Assembly (NCBI GenBank): GCA_937967455.1
Contig: CALCJK010000009.1
Coordinates: forward strand, 186,001 to 250,000
DNA from: an uncultured bacterium
Lineage (GTDB): Bacteria > Bacteroidota > Ignavibacteria > UBA10030 > BY39
Direction of reading: 5' to 3'
Length of the DNA: 64,000 nt
The notes under the pieces were generated by a model. It searched no databases and was not told the DNA's origin. It was given only the letters and a program-made list of their open reading frames with translations. The translations under genes and the position numbers were made by a program. Below, in pieces: positions 16,072-24,895 of the stretch (the first letter of the stretch is position 1; every line of letters starts with the position of its first letter).

Positions 16072-16695
16072 ATGGATATAACAAACATAAATAAAACTCA
16101 TGATGATTATACAAAAATTCTTAGCGAGATTTTAGATAAAATTTTTATGTTTGAATATGATAAAAACATTTATTATTCCAAGAATCATCTTTGCTTGCAG
16201 GAAACTGAAAAAAATGTTTTTATTGTTGGTTTTGATTCGTATATAACTAGTCTTCTCTCATTCATAAATACTCTTGTTCTAACTTCGTTGAATGAAAGAA
16301 TGTATGAAGGAAAGCCTTTTGGATGGATAATTCAAAATGGGAAAACTTTATCTATTTACTCACCTGTAAATGCTACAATATTAGAGCACAATAGAAAAAT
16401 AGTTGATGCGCCTGATAGTTTACGAAATAAAAAGTTCCCAGATAATTGGTTTATAAAGTTTAAATTTGATGATAAGGATAAAACATTAAAAAAACTAATG
16501 CATGGAAAGGAAGCTCAAATTTGGTATGAACGAACAGGTCAAAAGTTAAAAAATGATATTGTCAAAATATTGACGGAATCATCCCCTAAAGAGTTAGTTA
16601 CTCAATATGATGGTGGAAAATTAATATATTCAATATTTGAGATTTTACCCTCAAACGAACGTATTAGGATATTAAATTCATTATTTTCAAAATAA
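16072..16695 (+). CDS. GcvH-like protein lacking the lipoyl lysine
   Basis: From ATG 16072 the product has 207 residues; an in-frame TTG at 16048 would overlap the NrfD-like gene and add eight. It is a diverged version of the membrane GcvH-like protein four genes upstream. It keeps VGFDSYITSLL, GKPFGWIIQNG and YSPVNATI, but at the position of the lipoyl Lys (SLKLISP in the paralogue) it has Ser (TLSIYSP). It has no membrane helix or signal peptide. It probably cannot carry lipoate and may act as a structural or regulatory partner. A hairpin terminator follows. Confidence 0.65.
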   Translation: MDITNINKTHDDYTKILSEILDKIFMFEYDKNIYYSKNHLCLQETEKNVFIVGFDSYITSLLSFINTLVLTSLNERMYEGKPFGWIIQNGKTLSIYSPVNATILEHNRKIVDAPDSLRNKKFPDNWFIKFKFDDKDKTLKKLMHGKEAQIWYERTGQKLKNDIVKILTESSPKELVTQYDGGKLIYSIFEILPSNERIRILNSLFSK

Positions 16696-16729
16696 GTAGA
16701 AATTAAGTTTTAAAATTTGTTTATTGGTG

Positions 16730-16760
16730 AAAAATTCCACAAATTAGATGTGGAATTTTT
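16730..16760 (+). terminator. intrinsic terminator, bidirectional in form
   Basis: AAAAATTCCACA pairs perfectly with TGTGGAATTTTT around a seven-base loop. It closes the sigma-54 operon. The sensor kinase ATG lies only 12 bases after it and has no visible Shine-Dalgarno, so kinase transcription may start within or before this hairpin or depend on read-through. Confidence 0.75.
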
Positions 16761-16772
16761 CATTTATATTAT

Positions 16773-18377
16773 ATGAGAAAATTATTAAATACACTTTCTT
16801 TCAGGTTGTTTCTAACATTATCACTAGTTTTGATTTTAATATTGGGAGGATTTATATATTTTGCTTTAGATTTTCAAGAAAAACGCATGATGAATTGTAT
16901 CTTTATGAATGCTAATAGATTAAGTGATTTTATAAAAGGTTCGACAAGGTATGGTATGCTTCTGAACCGTCGTGAAGACACACATCAAATAATTAATAGG
17001 TTGGGACAGGAAAATGGAATCGAAGTTATTAGGGTATATAATAAAAAGGGTGAAATAATGTTCTCAAGTATTGAGGAAGAAATTGGTAAAACGGTTGATA
17101 TGACAGCGGAAGCATGTTATATATGTCATAGTGAATCAAAACCAATCGAATCTATACCTGAGAAAAATCGATCTCGAATCGTAATTCGACAAGATGGTCA
17201 CCGTTCATTAGGTTTAATAAATCCTATTAAAAATGAACTTGATTGTTCAAATGCTGACTGTCATGCACATCCACCTGATATAAAAATACTTGGTGTTCTG
17301 GATATAAAAATGTCTCTGGATAGTCTGGATAAGAATATTAAAGATGCAGAAAATCAGATTTTGTTATTTTCAATAGTTTTAATTGTCCTAATAAATTTAG
17401 TAACCGCAGTCTTTATTCGTAAATTTGTTCATAAACCTGTCCATTTATTAATTGAGGGCACAAATGCTATTGCTGCTGGGAATTTGAAGTATAAAATTCA
17501 ATTGAATTCAAAAACCGAAATTGGTGAACTAGCAAAGATGTTTAATACAATGACAGATCAATTGGAAAAAGCTTACAATGAAATCAAAGAATGGTCAATA
17601 ACTCTTGAAAATAAAGTGAATGAAAAGACCGATGAATTAAAACATGCGCAAGCACACTTGTTTCATATTGAAAAAATGGCATCTCTTGGACGACTGGCAG
17701 CCACTGTTGCTCATGAACTTAATAATCCATTAGAAGGGATCCTAACATTAACGAGACTCCAGATTAAGAGATTAAATAAGAATTCTCTGACCAGAGAAGA
17801 AGTGGAGGATATTTTAAAAGACTTGAATTTTATTGCTGAAGAAACACTACGTAGCGGAAATATAGTAAAAAATTTACTCCTTTTCTCCCGTCAACAACCA
17901 ACTGATTTTAAAGAAGCTGATATTGAACAGATTATAGAAAAATGTATAATGCTTATTCAACATCATTTGAAACTAAATAATATTAATTTGATTAAAGATT
18001 ATCAAATAAAGGATAAAAATGTTCTTTGTAATGATCAACAGTTACAACAAGCTTTTCTTGCTTTGATGATAAATTCAGTTGAAGCAATGCAAAATGGTGG
18101 TGAACTGAAAATCTCGTTATTAGAACCTAATTCGGATGAAATCGAGATTCATTTTTCAGATACAGGACAGGGAATCCCTGATGAAATAAGAGATAAAATA
18201 TTTGAACCCTTCTTCTCAACAAAATCTAATGGTAAAGGAATTGGATTGGGACTTTCAGTAGTTTATGGTATTATTAATAACCATAAAGGTAAAATTAGCT
18301 TTTATTCTAAAATAGGTCAGGGGACGACATTCAAAATAAAACTTTCAAGAAAGTTAAATAGATTAAAAAATAATTAG
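16773..18377 (+). CDS. sensor histidine kinase with periplasmic heme c motif
   Basis: The 534-residue kinase has a transmembrane helix at about 10-31, a periplasmic domain, a second helix at about 190-212, HAMP, a coiled coil, a HisKA domain with the phospho-acceptor His314 (VAHELNNP), and a HATPase domain (MINSVEAMQNGG, SDTGQGIPD, GIGLGLSVVYG). The periplasmic domain holds CYICH at residues 115-119 and CSNADCH at 158-164. The first is a standard heme c motif, the second a CX4CH variant. It is therefore likely to sense redox state or a gas through covalent heme. It is followed after 9 nt by an NtrC-type regulator, its evident partner. Confidence 0.85.
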   Translation: MRKLLNTLSFRLFLTLSLVLILILGGFIYFALDFQEKRMMNCIFMNANRLSDFIKGSTRYGMLLNRREDTHQIINRLGQENGIEVIRVYNKKGEIMFSSIEEEIGKTVDMTAEACYICHSESKPIESIPEKNRSRIVIRQDGHRSLGLINPIKNELDCSNADCHAHPPDIKILGVLDIKMSLDSLDKNIKDAENQILLFSIVLIVLINLVTAVFIRKFVHKPVHLLIEGTNAIAAGNLKYKIQLNSKTEIGELAKMFNTMTDQLEKAYNEIKEWSITLENKVNEKTDELKHAQAHLFHIEKMASLGRLAATVAHELNNPLEGILTLTRLQIKRLNKNSLTREEVEDILKDLNFIAEETLRSGNIVKNLLLFSRQQPTDFKEADIEQIIEKCIMLIQHHLKLNNINLIKDYQIKDKNVLCNDQQLQQAFLALMINSVEAMQNGGELKISLLEPNSDEIEIHFSDTGQGIPDEIRDKIFEPFFSTKSNGKGIGLGLSVVYGIINNHKGKISFYSKIGQGTTFKIKLSRKLNRLKNN

Positions 18378-18386
18378 AGGAAAATA

Positions 18387-19730
18387 ATGGATAATAAAAA
18401 CTTCGGCATTTTAATAGTTGATGATGAACCAATTGTAAGGGAATCGCTTTATAAGTGGTTTTTGGAAGATGGTTTCAGAGTTGAGACTGCAGAAAATGCT
18501 GCTGATGCATTGAAGAAACTTCAAAATTCTTCGTTCGATATTGCATTTGTAGATATAAGAATGCCGGGTATGGATGGACTTGAATTACAACGAAGAATTA
18601 AAGAAATTGATAAATCATTAGTTGTAATTATAATAACTGCTTTTGCTTCCGTTGAGTCTGCAGTTCGAGCTTTGAAGGAAGGTGCTTATGATTATGTTAC
18701 TAAGCCAATTGACCCTGATGAGCTAAGTCATATCATTTCTAATATAATAAACCAGAAGAAATTAATGTTGGAAAATATACAATTAAAGCAAAAGATAGAA
18801 GATCTGATTCAAGTAGAGGAAATTGTTGGTGAAAGTCCACAAATTAAAAAGGTATTTGAATTAATTCTAACAGTTGCCAAGACTGATACTACAGTGTTAA
18901 TTAGAGGAGAGAGTGGTACTGGAAAAGAACTCGTGGCGAAAGCTATACATGCAAATAGCAATAGAAAATATTTTCCTATAATCCCCGTTAATTGTGGTGC
19001 GTTAAATGACAATTTACTTGAAAGTGAGCTGTTCGGGCACGAACGTGGTGCTTTTACAGGTGCACAATATCGTCGAAAAGGTAAATTCGAAATGGCTGAT
19101 GGTGGAACAATATTTTTTGATGAAATTGGTAATGTGAGTGAAAAATTACAAGTGGATTTATTAAGAGTATTGGAAACAAAGCAATTTACAAGGCTCGGTG
19201 GCGATCAGCTCATCAATGTGGATGTAAGAATAATTTGTGCCACAAACCGTGATCTGGAACTGGCAGTTAAGGAAGGTAAGTTTAGAGAAGATTTATATTA
19301 TAGACTAAATGTGTTTACAATCTTTCTTCCACCTCTCCGAGAGAGAAAAAGTGATATACCCATATTGATAGAACATTTCATAAAAAAATATTCGCAAATA
19401 ATGAATAAACCAATTCTGAAAATAGAGCCTGATGCCCTTGATATTTTAATGAGATATGATTGGCCAGGTAATGTTCGCGAACTTGCTAATGCAATAGAAA
19501 GAGCAATGGTTATTGGAAAACCTCCAGCAATTAAGAAAGAAGATCTACCTTTTCAGCTTACTACAAATGGTTTCGATAGACCATTATCTGATTCGCTTGA
19601 AGAAATTGAGCGAGCCCATATATTAAAAATTCTTAACCAGTGTGAATGGAATATTACAAAATCTGCTGAAATCCTTGGTATTGATAGAGCAACACTATAT
19701 AACAAAATCAATAAGTATAAGTTGCGATAA
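18387..19730 (+). CDS. NtrC-family sigma-54 response regulator
   Basis: This 447-residue regulator has three parts. The receiver domain has VDDEP and phospho-acceptor Asp56 in VDIRMPG. The AAA+ domain has Walker A GESGTGKE, the sigma-54 contact loop GAFTGA, Walker B GGTIFFDEIG and the arginine-rich sensor region. A Fis-type helix-turn-helix at the C-terminus reads SAEILGIDRATLYNK. All parts for sigma-54 activation are intact. AGAGGAAAA precedes ATG 18387, and the gene follows its heme-type kinase. The sigma-54 promoter at 13325 makes the GcvH/HybAB-like operon the obvious local target; other targets elsewhere are possible. Confidence 0.92.
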   Translation: MDNKNFGILIVDDEPIVRESLYKWFLEDGFRVETAENAADALKKLQNSSFDIAFVDIRMPGMDGLELQRRIKEIDKSLVVIIITAFASVESAVRALKEGAYDYVTKPIDPDELSHIISNIINQKKLMLENIQLKQKIEDLIQVEEIVGESPQIKKVFELILTVAKTDTTVLIRGESGTGKELVAKAIHANSNRKYFPIIPVNCGALNDNLLESELFGHERGAFTGAQYRRKGKFEMADGGTIFFDEIGNVSEKLQVDLLRVLETKQFTRLGGDQLINVDVRIICATNRDLELAVKEGKFREDLYYRLNVFTIFLPPLRERKSDIPILIEHFIKKYSQIMNKPILKIEPDALDILMRYDWPGNVRELANAIERAMVIGKPPAIKKEDLPFQLTTNGFDRPLSDSLEEIERAHILKILNQCEWNITKSAEILGIDRATLYNKINKYKLR

Positions 19731-19733
19731 TAA

Positions 19734-20264
19734 ATGCATATTGAGATTCTTGGTGCCAGATATCATACCAGTATCAACATTGATAATCTTTGTAAAACTG
19801 TAAGTTCAATATTTAATCTGGAAGTAAAGTTCAAAAAAGTTGTACTGGATTTTGGTCTTGCTTTTGATACAAATAGATTACAGTATAATTCCACAAAACT
19901 TCTTGAACTTGCAATTAATAGTGGTACATTGAAAAATGATGGAAAATCTATTATACTAACAGATCTTGATTTGTATGTCCCAATTCTTACTTTTGTTTTC
20001 GGAGAAGCAGAACTAAATGGAAGAGCTGCTATTGCTTCTTCACATAGGTTGCATAATGAATATTATGGATTACCCCGGAATGATGAGCTTCTGCAGTTAC
20101 GGACTGAAAAAGAGGTAATTCATGAGTTAGGTCATACATTTGGTTTGATCCATTGTTCAGATAACTTTTGTGTTATGCATTCATCAAGCTATGTTGAAGA
20201 TATCGACTTAAAAAATTTAGAATTTTGTATGGAATGTGAAAAAATGTTTTTAAATCGCCTCTAA
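19734..20264 (+). CDS. archaemetzincin-type zinc metalloprotease
   Basis: The 176-residue protein has the archaemetzincin signature: HELGHTFGLIHC, then CVMHSS with the Met-turn, and CMECEK. This is the HEXXHXXGXXH zinc site combined with four cysteines that bind a second zinc. No signal peptide is present, so it is cytoplasmic. The start lies 3 nt after the response regulator stop, so it belongs to the two-component operon. The natural substrates of this family are largely unknown. Its linkage here to heme sensing may be functional or accidental. Confidence 0.85.
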   Translation: MHIEILGARYHTSINIDNLCKTVSSIFNLEVKFKKVVLDFGLAFDTNRLQYNSTKLLELAINSGTLKNDGKSIILTDLDLYVPILTFVFGEAELNGRAAIASSHRLHNEYYGLPRNDELLQLRTEKEVIHELGHTFGLIHCSDNFCVMHSSSYVEDIDLKNLEFCMECEKMFLNRL

Positions 20265-20328
20265 GATTTAAAATTGGACAATATTATCCTTTTTTATATA
20301 TTTTTAGAAAAATAAACGTAAAATTTTA

Positions 20329-21819
20329 ATGGCAAAAAAGTTTCCCGACACTTTTTATAATCCTTTAAGTATAATTGGCACAGTTTTATCTATTATTTTA
20401 TTTATTTCAATTATATTTCTAGTATTAATTGGTATTTTAGTACCTGAAACGCCAGTTTATTTTGGTATTATAACATACATTGTCCTACCAATCTTACTTA
20501 TCTTGAGTTTGTTGCTCATAATTATTGGAATATTGAGAGAAAGGAAAAGGCTTTTAAAGGGTGGAGAGATAAAACATTTCATAAGTATAGATTTTGATAA
20601 TCCAAAACACAGAAGAGGTGCAATTACATTTGTGATAGTTACGGTTGTGTTTATGCTATTAAGTGCATTTGGTAGTTATCAAGCTTTTCAATATTCTGAA
20701 TCAGTAGAATTTTGCGGGAAGTTGTGTCATGAAGTAATGGAACCAGAATATACTGCATATCAGACTTCTCCACATGCAAGGGTTCGTTGTGCAGAATGTC
20801 ATATAGGTGAAGGAGCAGATTGGTTTGTCAAATCTAAACTTTCAGGTGCTTATCAGGTTTACTCCGTTTTATTTAACAAGTATTCTCGTCCTATTCCTAC
20901 ACCAATAAAAAATTTGCGTCCTGCACAGGAGACTTGTGAACGATGCCACTGGCCTCAATATTTTTTTAGCGAAAAGAAAGTCCAAAAAACATATTATAAA
21001 AAAGATGAAAAAAATACACCATGGACAATTTCATTACTTATGAAGATTGGTGGTGGTTCACCTGAACTCGGACCCACAGCCGGCATTCATTGGCATATGA
21101 ATATAAACCAATACATTGAATATATAGCAAAAGATAAAATGCGCCAGGAGATAATTTATGTTAAAACTACAGATCGTTCCGGAAATATTACAGAATATAT
21201 TTCACAAGATGAACCTCTGACTCGTGAACAAATAGATTCCTTACAGAAATTTAAAGTAGATTGTATTGATTGTCATAATCGTCCTTCACATATCTATTAT
21301 CCACCAACTTCCTCAATAGATCTTGCTATTTATTTAAGAAGAATAGATCCAACCTTACCTTATATAAAGAAAATCGCGGTCGAAGCATTATCTTATAATT
21401 ATTCTAGCAAAGAAAAGGCACTTGATAGTATAAGATATATAATCCAGAACTTTTATGGCAATGAATACAAAGAGTTATTAACATCTGAGTTTGAACGTGT
21501 TAATAATGCTGTTTTAGAAGTTCAAAAGTTATACTCGCGCAATTTCTTTCCAAATATGAATGTAAGTTGGAGAGCTTATCCAATAAATTCTTCGCATTTA
21601 AATAATTCAGGTTGCTTTAGGTGTCATAACGATAAGTTGGTTAGTCCATTTGGACAAAAAATTACAAAAAATTGTAATAGTTGCCATACTATTTTATATC
21701 AAGGACCAGAGTTAAACCCCAAAACTCTAACAACAACAGGTTTGGATTTTATCCATCCCGAAGATATCGGTGAAGAATGGAAAACAACAAATTGTAATGA
21801 GTGTCATACAGGTTTATGA
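20329..21819 (+). CDS. NapC/NirT-like membrane multiheme cytochrome c
   Basis: The 496-residue protein has three N-terminal membrane helices (about residues 10-40, 42-66 and 88-112). A large periplasmic part follows with six CXXCH motifs (CAECHIG, CERCHWP, CIDCHNR, CFRCHND, CNSCH, CNECH) and a first motif of CX3CH form (FCGKLCHEVMEPE). NapC/NirT proteins take electrons from menaquinol and pass them to periplasmic partners. It heads an operon with Rieske, cytochrome b and further multiheme cytochromes, so it is probably part of an unusual bc-type inner-membrane complex. No clear Shine-Dalgarno is seen before ATG 20329. Confidence 0.85.
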   Translation: MAKKFPDTFYNPLSIIGTVLSIILFISIIFLVLIGILVPETPVYFGIITYIVLPILLILSLLLIIIGILRERKRLLKGGEIKHFISIDFDNPKHRRGAITFVIVTVVFMLLSAFGSYQAFQYSESVEFCGKLCHEVMEPEYTAYQTSPHARVRCAECHIGEGADWFVKSKLSGAYQVYSVLFNKYSRPIPTPIKNLRPAQETCERCHWPQYFFSEKKVQKTYYKKDEKNTPWTISLLMKIGGGSPELGPTAGIHWHMNINQYIEYIAKDKMRQEIIYVKTTDRSGNITEYISQDEPLTREQIDSLQKFKVDCIDCHNRPSHIYYPPTSSIDLAIYLRRIDPTLPYIKKIAVEALSYNYSSKEKALDSIRYIIQNFYGNEYKELLTSEFERVNNAVLEVQKLYSRNFFPNMNVSWRAYPINSSHLNNSGCFRCHNDKLVSPFGQKITKNCNSCHTILYQGPELNPKTLTTTGLDFIHPEDIGEEWKTTNCNECHTGL

Positions 21820-21865
21820 TATTTAATTTAAAATAATTATTTTTGAAAGATATTGGAGATTTTAA

Positions 21866-22294
21866 ATGAATCAAGGTCGACGTTCTTTCTTAATATACAC
21901 AATTGGTGGCTCCTTAATTTCGTTATTGATAGCAATTTTTTATCCAATTTTAGCATTTCTTAAACCACCAAAGAATAAATCAATAGAAGTTTCCTCCGTA
22001 AAGGTTGGTAAATTAGAAGATATCCCTCCAGATTCAAGTTTGAATTTCAGATTTGGAAATTCATCTGCCATTTTAATAAGGACTTCTTCAGGTGAACTGA
22101 AAGCCTTTGATGCTAGATGTACACACCTTGATTGTACAGTACAATACAGAAAAGATATGGGAATTATATGGTGTGCCTGCCATAACGGTAAATATGATAT
22201 TAATGGCAGGAATATTGCAGGTCCACCACCACGACCTTTGAATTCATATAAAGTTGTCGTACAAAATGATGAAGTTTATGTTTCAAAAATATAG
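21866..22294 (+). CDS. Rieske [2Fe-2S] protein of a bc-type complex
   Basis: This 142-residue protein starts with GRRSFLIYTIGG, a twin-arginine-like signal anchor, followed by a membrane helix and a Rieske domain. Cluster motifs are CTHLDC and CACHNGKYD, giving the Cys-X-His and Cys-X2-His ligand pairs plus the disulfide cysteines. The Pro loop is GPPPRPL. It should oxidise menaquinol together with the adjacent cytochrome b and hand electrons to the multiheme cytochromes. The spacing to cytochrome b is 12 nt. It is compact like other bacterial menaquinol Rieske proteins. Confidence 0.92.
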   Translation: MNQGRRSFLIYTIGGSLISLLIAIFYPILAFLKPPKNKSIEVSSVKVGKLEDIPPDSSLNFRFGNSSAILIRTSSGELKAFDARCTHLDCTVQYRKDMGIIWCACHNGKYDINGRNIAGPPPRPLNSYKVVVQNDEVYVSKI

Positions 22295-22306
22295 TAATTA
22301 CCTATT

Positions 22307-23383
22307 ATGAGAAATAAGGTTATTAGAGATATTTATAGATGGTTTGATGAGAGATTGAATTTACAAGATTTAATACAATTGGCAAATAAAAAGTATGTTC
22401 CTATTCATAGACATTCAATTTGGTATTACTTCGGTGGTGTAACTCTTTTCCTATTTATCATTCAAGTTGCTACTGGTATACTATTATTAATGTATTACAA
22501 GGGTAGCGAGGATTTAGCATTTGAGAGTATTCGGTATATTATGACTGAAGTTGAATTTGGTTGGTTAATTCGTTCAGTTCACAGCTGGTCTGCAAACTTA
22601 ATGATATTTTGTGCGTTTATTCATATGTTTAGTGTTTTTTTTACTAAAGCTTATCGTAAACCACGTGAAATTACTTGGATCACTGGAATGATCTTATTAT
22701 TTATTGCACTTGGTTTTGGATTTAGTGGGTATTTGTTACCTTGGAATGAACTTGCATTCTTTGCTACAAAGGTAGGAACCGATATTGTTGGTGTATTTCC
22801 AATAATTGGGAAACCATTACAACTATTTCTACGTGGTGGCGAAGATGTAACTGGAACTACACTCTCACGATTTTTTGGATTCCATGTAGCAATACTTCCT
22901 GCAATTTTTATTGTTTTTCTAATCTTTCATTTAATACTTATTCAGAGACAGGGAATGAGTCTGCCAATGAATATTGATCAGTCAAAAGAATTTAAGACAA
23001 TGCCGTTCTTCCCCAACTTTTTGCTTAGAGATTTGTTACTGTGGTTAATTGTTCTAAACATCTTAGCAATCCTGGCTGTATTATTTCCCTGGGAATTAGG
23101 ATCAAAAGCAGATCCTTTTGCTCCAGCACCAGCTGGTATTAAGCCAGAATGGTATTTTATGTTCATGTTTCAAACTCTTAAATACATCCCAGCTAAAATC
23201 TGGATTATAGATGGTGAGGTAGTTGGAATTATGTTATTTACTATTGGAGCTATTTTATGGACAACTATTCCTTTTTGGGATAGAAAGACAGAAAGAGGAC
23301 AGAAAAATTTATTAATTAATTATTTAGGACTCTTCTGCATTATTTATATTATATTGCTCACAATTTTGGGATATTTATCATGA
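22307..23383 (+). CDS. cytochrome b (b6-type core with subunit IV-like part)
   Basis: The 358-residue integral membrane protein has [25 protein letters not shown] with the heme-ligand His, [12 protein letters not shown] with a second His pair, and the quinol-oxidation motif PEWY within [12 protein letters not shown]. The length covers the four-helix cytochrome b core plus about three further helices. It overlaps the next cytochrome gene by 4 nt. With the Rieske protein it forms the quinol-oxidising core; there is no ordinary cytochrome c1, whose place is presumably taken by the NapC-like and 11-heme proteins. Confidence 0.92.
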   Translation: MRNKVIRDIYRWFDERLNLQDLIQLANKKYVPIHRHSIWYYFGGVTLFLFIIQVATGILLLMYYKGSEDLAFESIRYIMTEVEFGWLIRSVHSWSANLMIFCAFIHMFSVFFTKAYRKPREITWITGMILLFIALGFGFSGYLLPWNELAFFATKVGTDIVGVFPIIGKPLQLFLRGGEDVTGTTLSRFFGFHVAILPAIFIVFLIFHLILIQRQGMSLPMNIDQSKEFKTMPFFPNFLLRDLLLWLIVLNILAILAVLFPWELGSKADPFAPAPAGIKPEWYFMFMFQTLKYIPAKIWIIDGEVVGIMLFTIGAILWTTIPFWDRKTERGQKNLLINYLGLFCIIYIILLTILGYLS

Positions 23384-24822
23384 TTAATTGGAAGAATGTT
23401 CTTTTTAAAATTATAATTTTGTTTTTTTCACTATTGCTTATTGGAAGAATGGAAAAATCCTATTCCCAAAAAAAAATTGACTATTGTTTTAGTTGTCATA
23501 GAGCAAATAACGATGAAAGTGCATTTCTGTTTTCTAAAGATGTCCATTTTGAAATGGAATTGTCATGCGCTGACTGCCATGGTGGTGATCCTACCCAGAA
23601 GGATATGGGCGACGCTATGAGCACCGAAAATAATTTTATTGGTGTTCCAGTTGGAAACAAGGTTTCTGAATTATGCAGTAACTGTCATATCGGTGAATAC
23701 AGTGCTCTTTATAATAGTGTGCATGCAAAATATTCTATCAAAGGTGAGGAATGGATTGTTCAATGTACAACCTGTCATGGAATCCATAATATTACGCGCG
23801 TGAAAAATCGAATTTCACCAGTTAATCCATTTAATATCTCAAAAATATGTGCAAAATGTCATTCTAATATTTCTTACATCAGGAAATACAATCCTGAACT
23901 TCCAACAGATCAATACGAGAAATACTTAACAAGTAAACACGGTTTACTTAATTCTAAAAATGACCCTAAAGCAGCTACTTGTGTTAGTTGTCATGATAAT
24001 CATCAAATTTTAAGTAAGAAAGATCCTAGATCAAGTGTTTATTTTACAAACTTACCAAAAACTTGTTCATATTGTCATAGTAATCAAGAATATATGAGTG
24101 AGTATAAAATACCTACTGATCAATATGAAAAATATATTAAAAGTGTGCATGGAATTGCAACAACTGAAAAAGGTGATAATGCAGCTCCTTCTTGTAATGA
24201 TTGTCATGGTAATCACGGTGCAATACCACCAGGTATCGAATCCATCTCAAAGGTTTGTGGAATGTGTCATGCTATAAATGCTGAGCTATTTGCCGGGAGC
24301 CCTCATAAGAAAGCTTTCGACTCAATGAAATTACCAGAATGTGAAACCTGTCATAGCAACCACGATATTATAGCTGCTACTGACCAATTGATTGGTATAT
24401 CAAGTACTAGTATATGTATCAAGTGTCATTCAAATGAGAAATTACCTGAAGGTTATAAAACAGCAAAAAAAATGAGAGAGCTATTGGATAGTATAGTCGC
24501 GCTTGAAAGCACAATTACAAAATTAGTATCGGATGCTGAACAAAAAGGTATGGAAGTCTCAAAAGCAAAGTTCAAATTGAGAGACATCAGGCAAATAAAA
24601 TTAGAGATTAAAACAGTAATTCATGCATTTGATTTGTCTATTTTTGAAAAAAAAACGACCGAGATTTTTAATTTAATAAATGAAGTTAAATCACAAGGAG
24701 AATATGCGATTGAAGAATATTATTTTAGAAGATGGGGTCTGTTAGGATTTACTTTAATTATTATAATTTTAGCAGTTTCGCTATTTTTATATATAAAAAA
24801 GCTTGAAAATAAATCTGAATAG
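23380..24822 (+). CDS. undecaheme cytochrome c, membrane-anchored at the C-terminus
   Basis: The 480-residue protein has an N-terminal signal segment, eleven CXXCH motifs (CFSCH, CADCH, CSNCH, CTTCH, CAKCH, CVSCH, CSYCH, CNDCH, CGMCH, CETCH, CIKCH) and a helical stretch without hemes. It ends with a transmembrane helix ([18 protein letters not shown]). An internal repeat is visible as [14 protein letters not shown] and [14 protein letters not shown], suggesting duplication of a heme module. It overlaps cytochrome b by 4 nt, so it is very likely the periplasmic electron-accepting subunit of that complex. Anchoring in the inner membrane fits this role. Confidence 0.87.
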   Translation: MINWKNVLFKIIILFFSLLLIGRMEKSYSQKKIDYCFSCHRANNDESAFLFSKDVHFEMELSCADCHGGDPTQKDMGDAMSTENNFIGVPVGNKVSELCSNCHIGEYSALYNSVHAKYSIKGEEWIVQCTTCHGIHNITRVKNRISPVNPFNISKICAKCHSNISYIRKYNPELPTDQYEKYLTSKHGLLNSKNDPKAATCVSCHDNHQILSKKDPRSSVYFTNLPKTCSYCHSNQEYMSEYKIPTDQYEKYIKSVHGIATTEKGDNAAPSCNDCHGNHGAIPPGIESISKVCGMCHAINAELFAGSPHKKAFDSMKLPECETCHSNHDIIAATDQLIGISSTSICIKCHSNEKLPEGYKTAKKMRELLDSIVALESTITKLVSDAEQKGMEVSKAKFKLRDIRQIKLEIKTVIHAFDLSIFEKKTTEIFNLINEVKSQGEYAIEEYYFRRWGLLGFTLIIIILAVSLFLYIKKLENKSE

Positions 24823-24895
24823 TCATTATTTTGGAATATTAAGAAATTTTTTTTAAATTTCGGCTAAATTCGATTAAAAGTATAAGGTGCCTGTT

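Noticed and set aside
20274-20300. Near-palindrome GGACAATATTATCC followed by T-run as terminator
   Set aside because: A mismatched pair and all-AT centre leave a very weak stem; not strong enough to list as a terminator.
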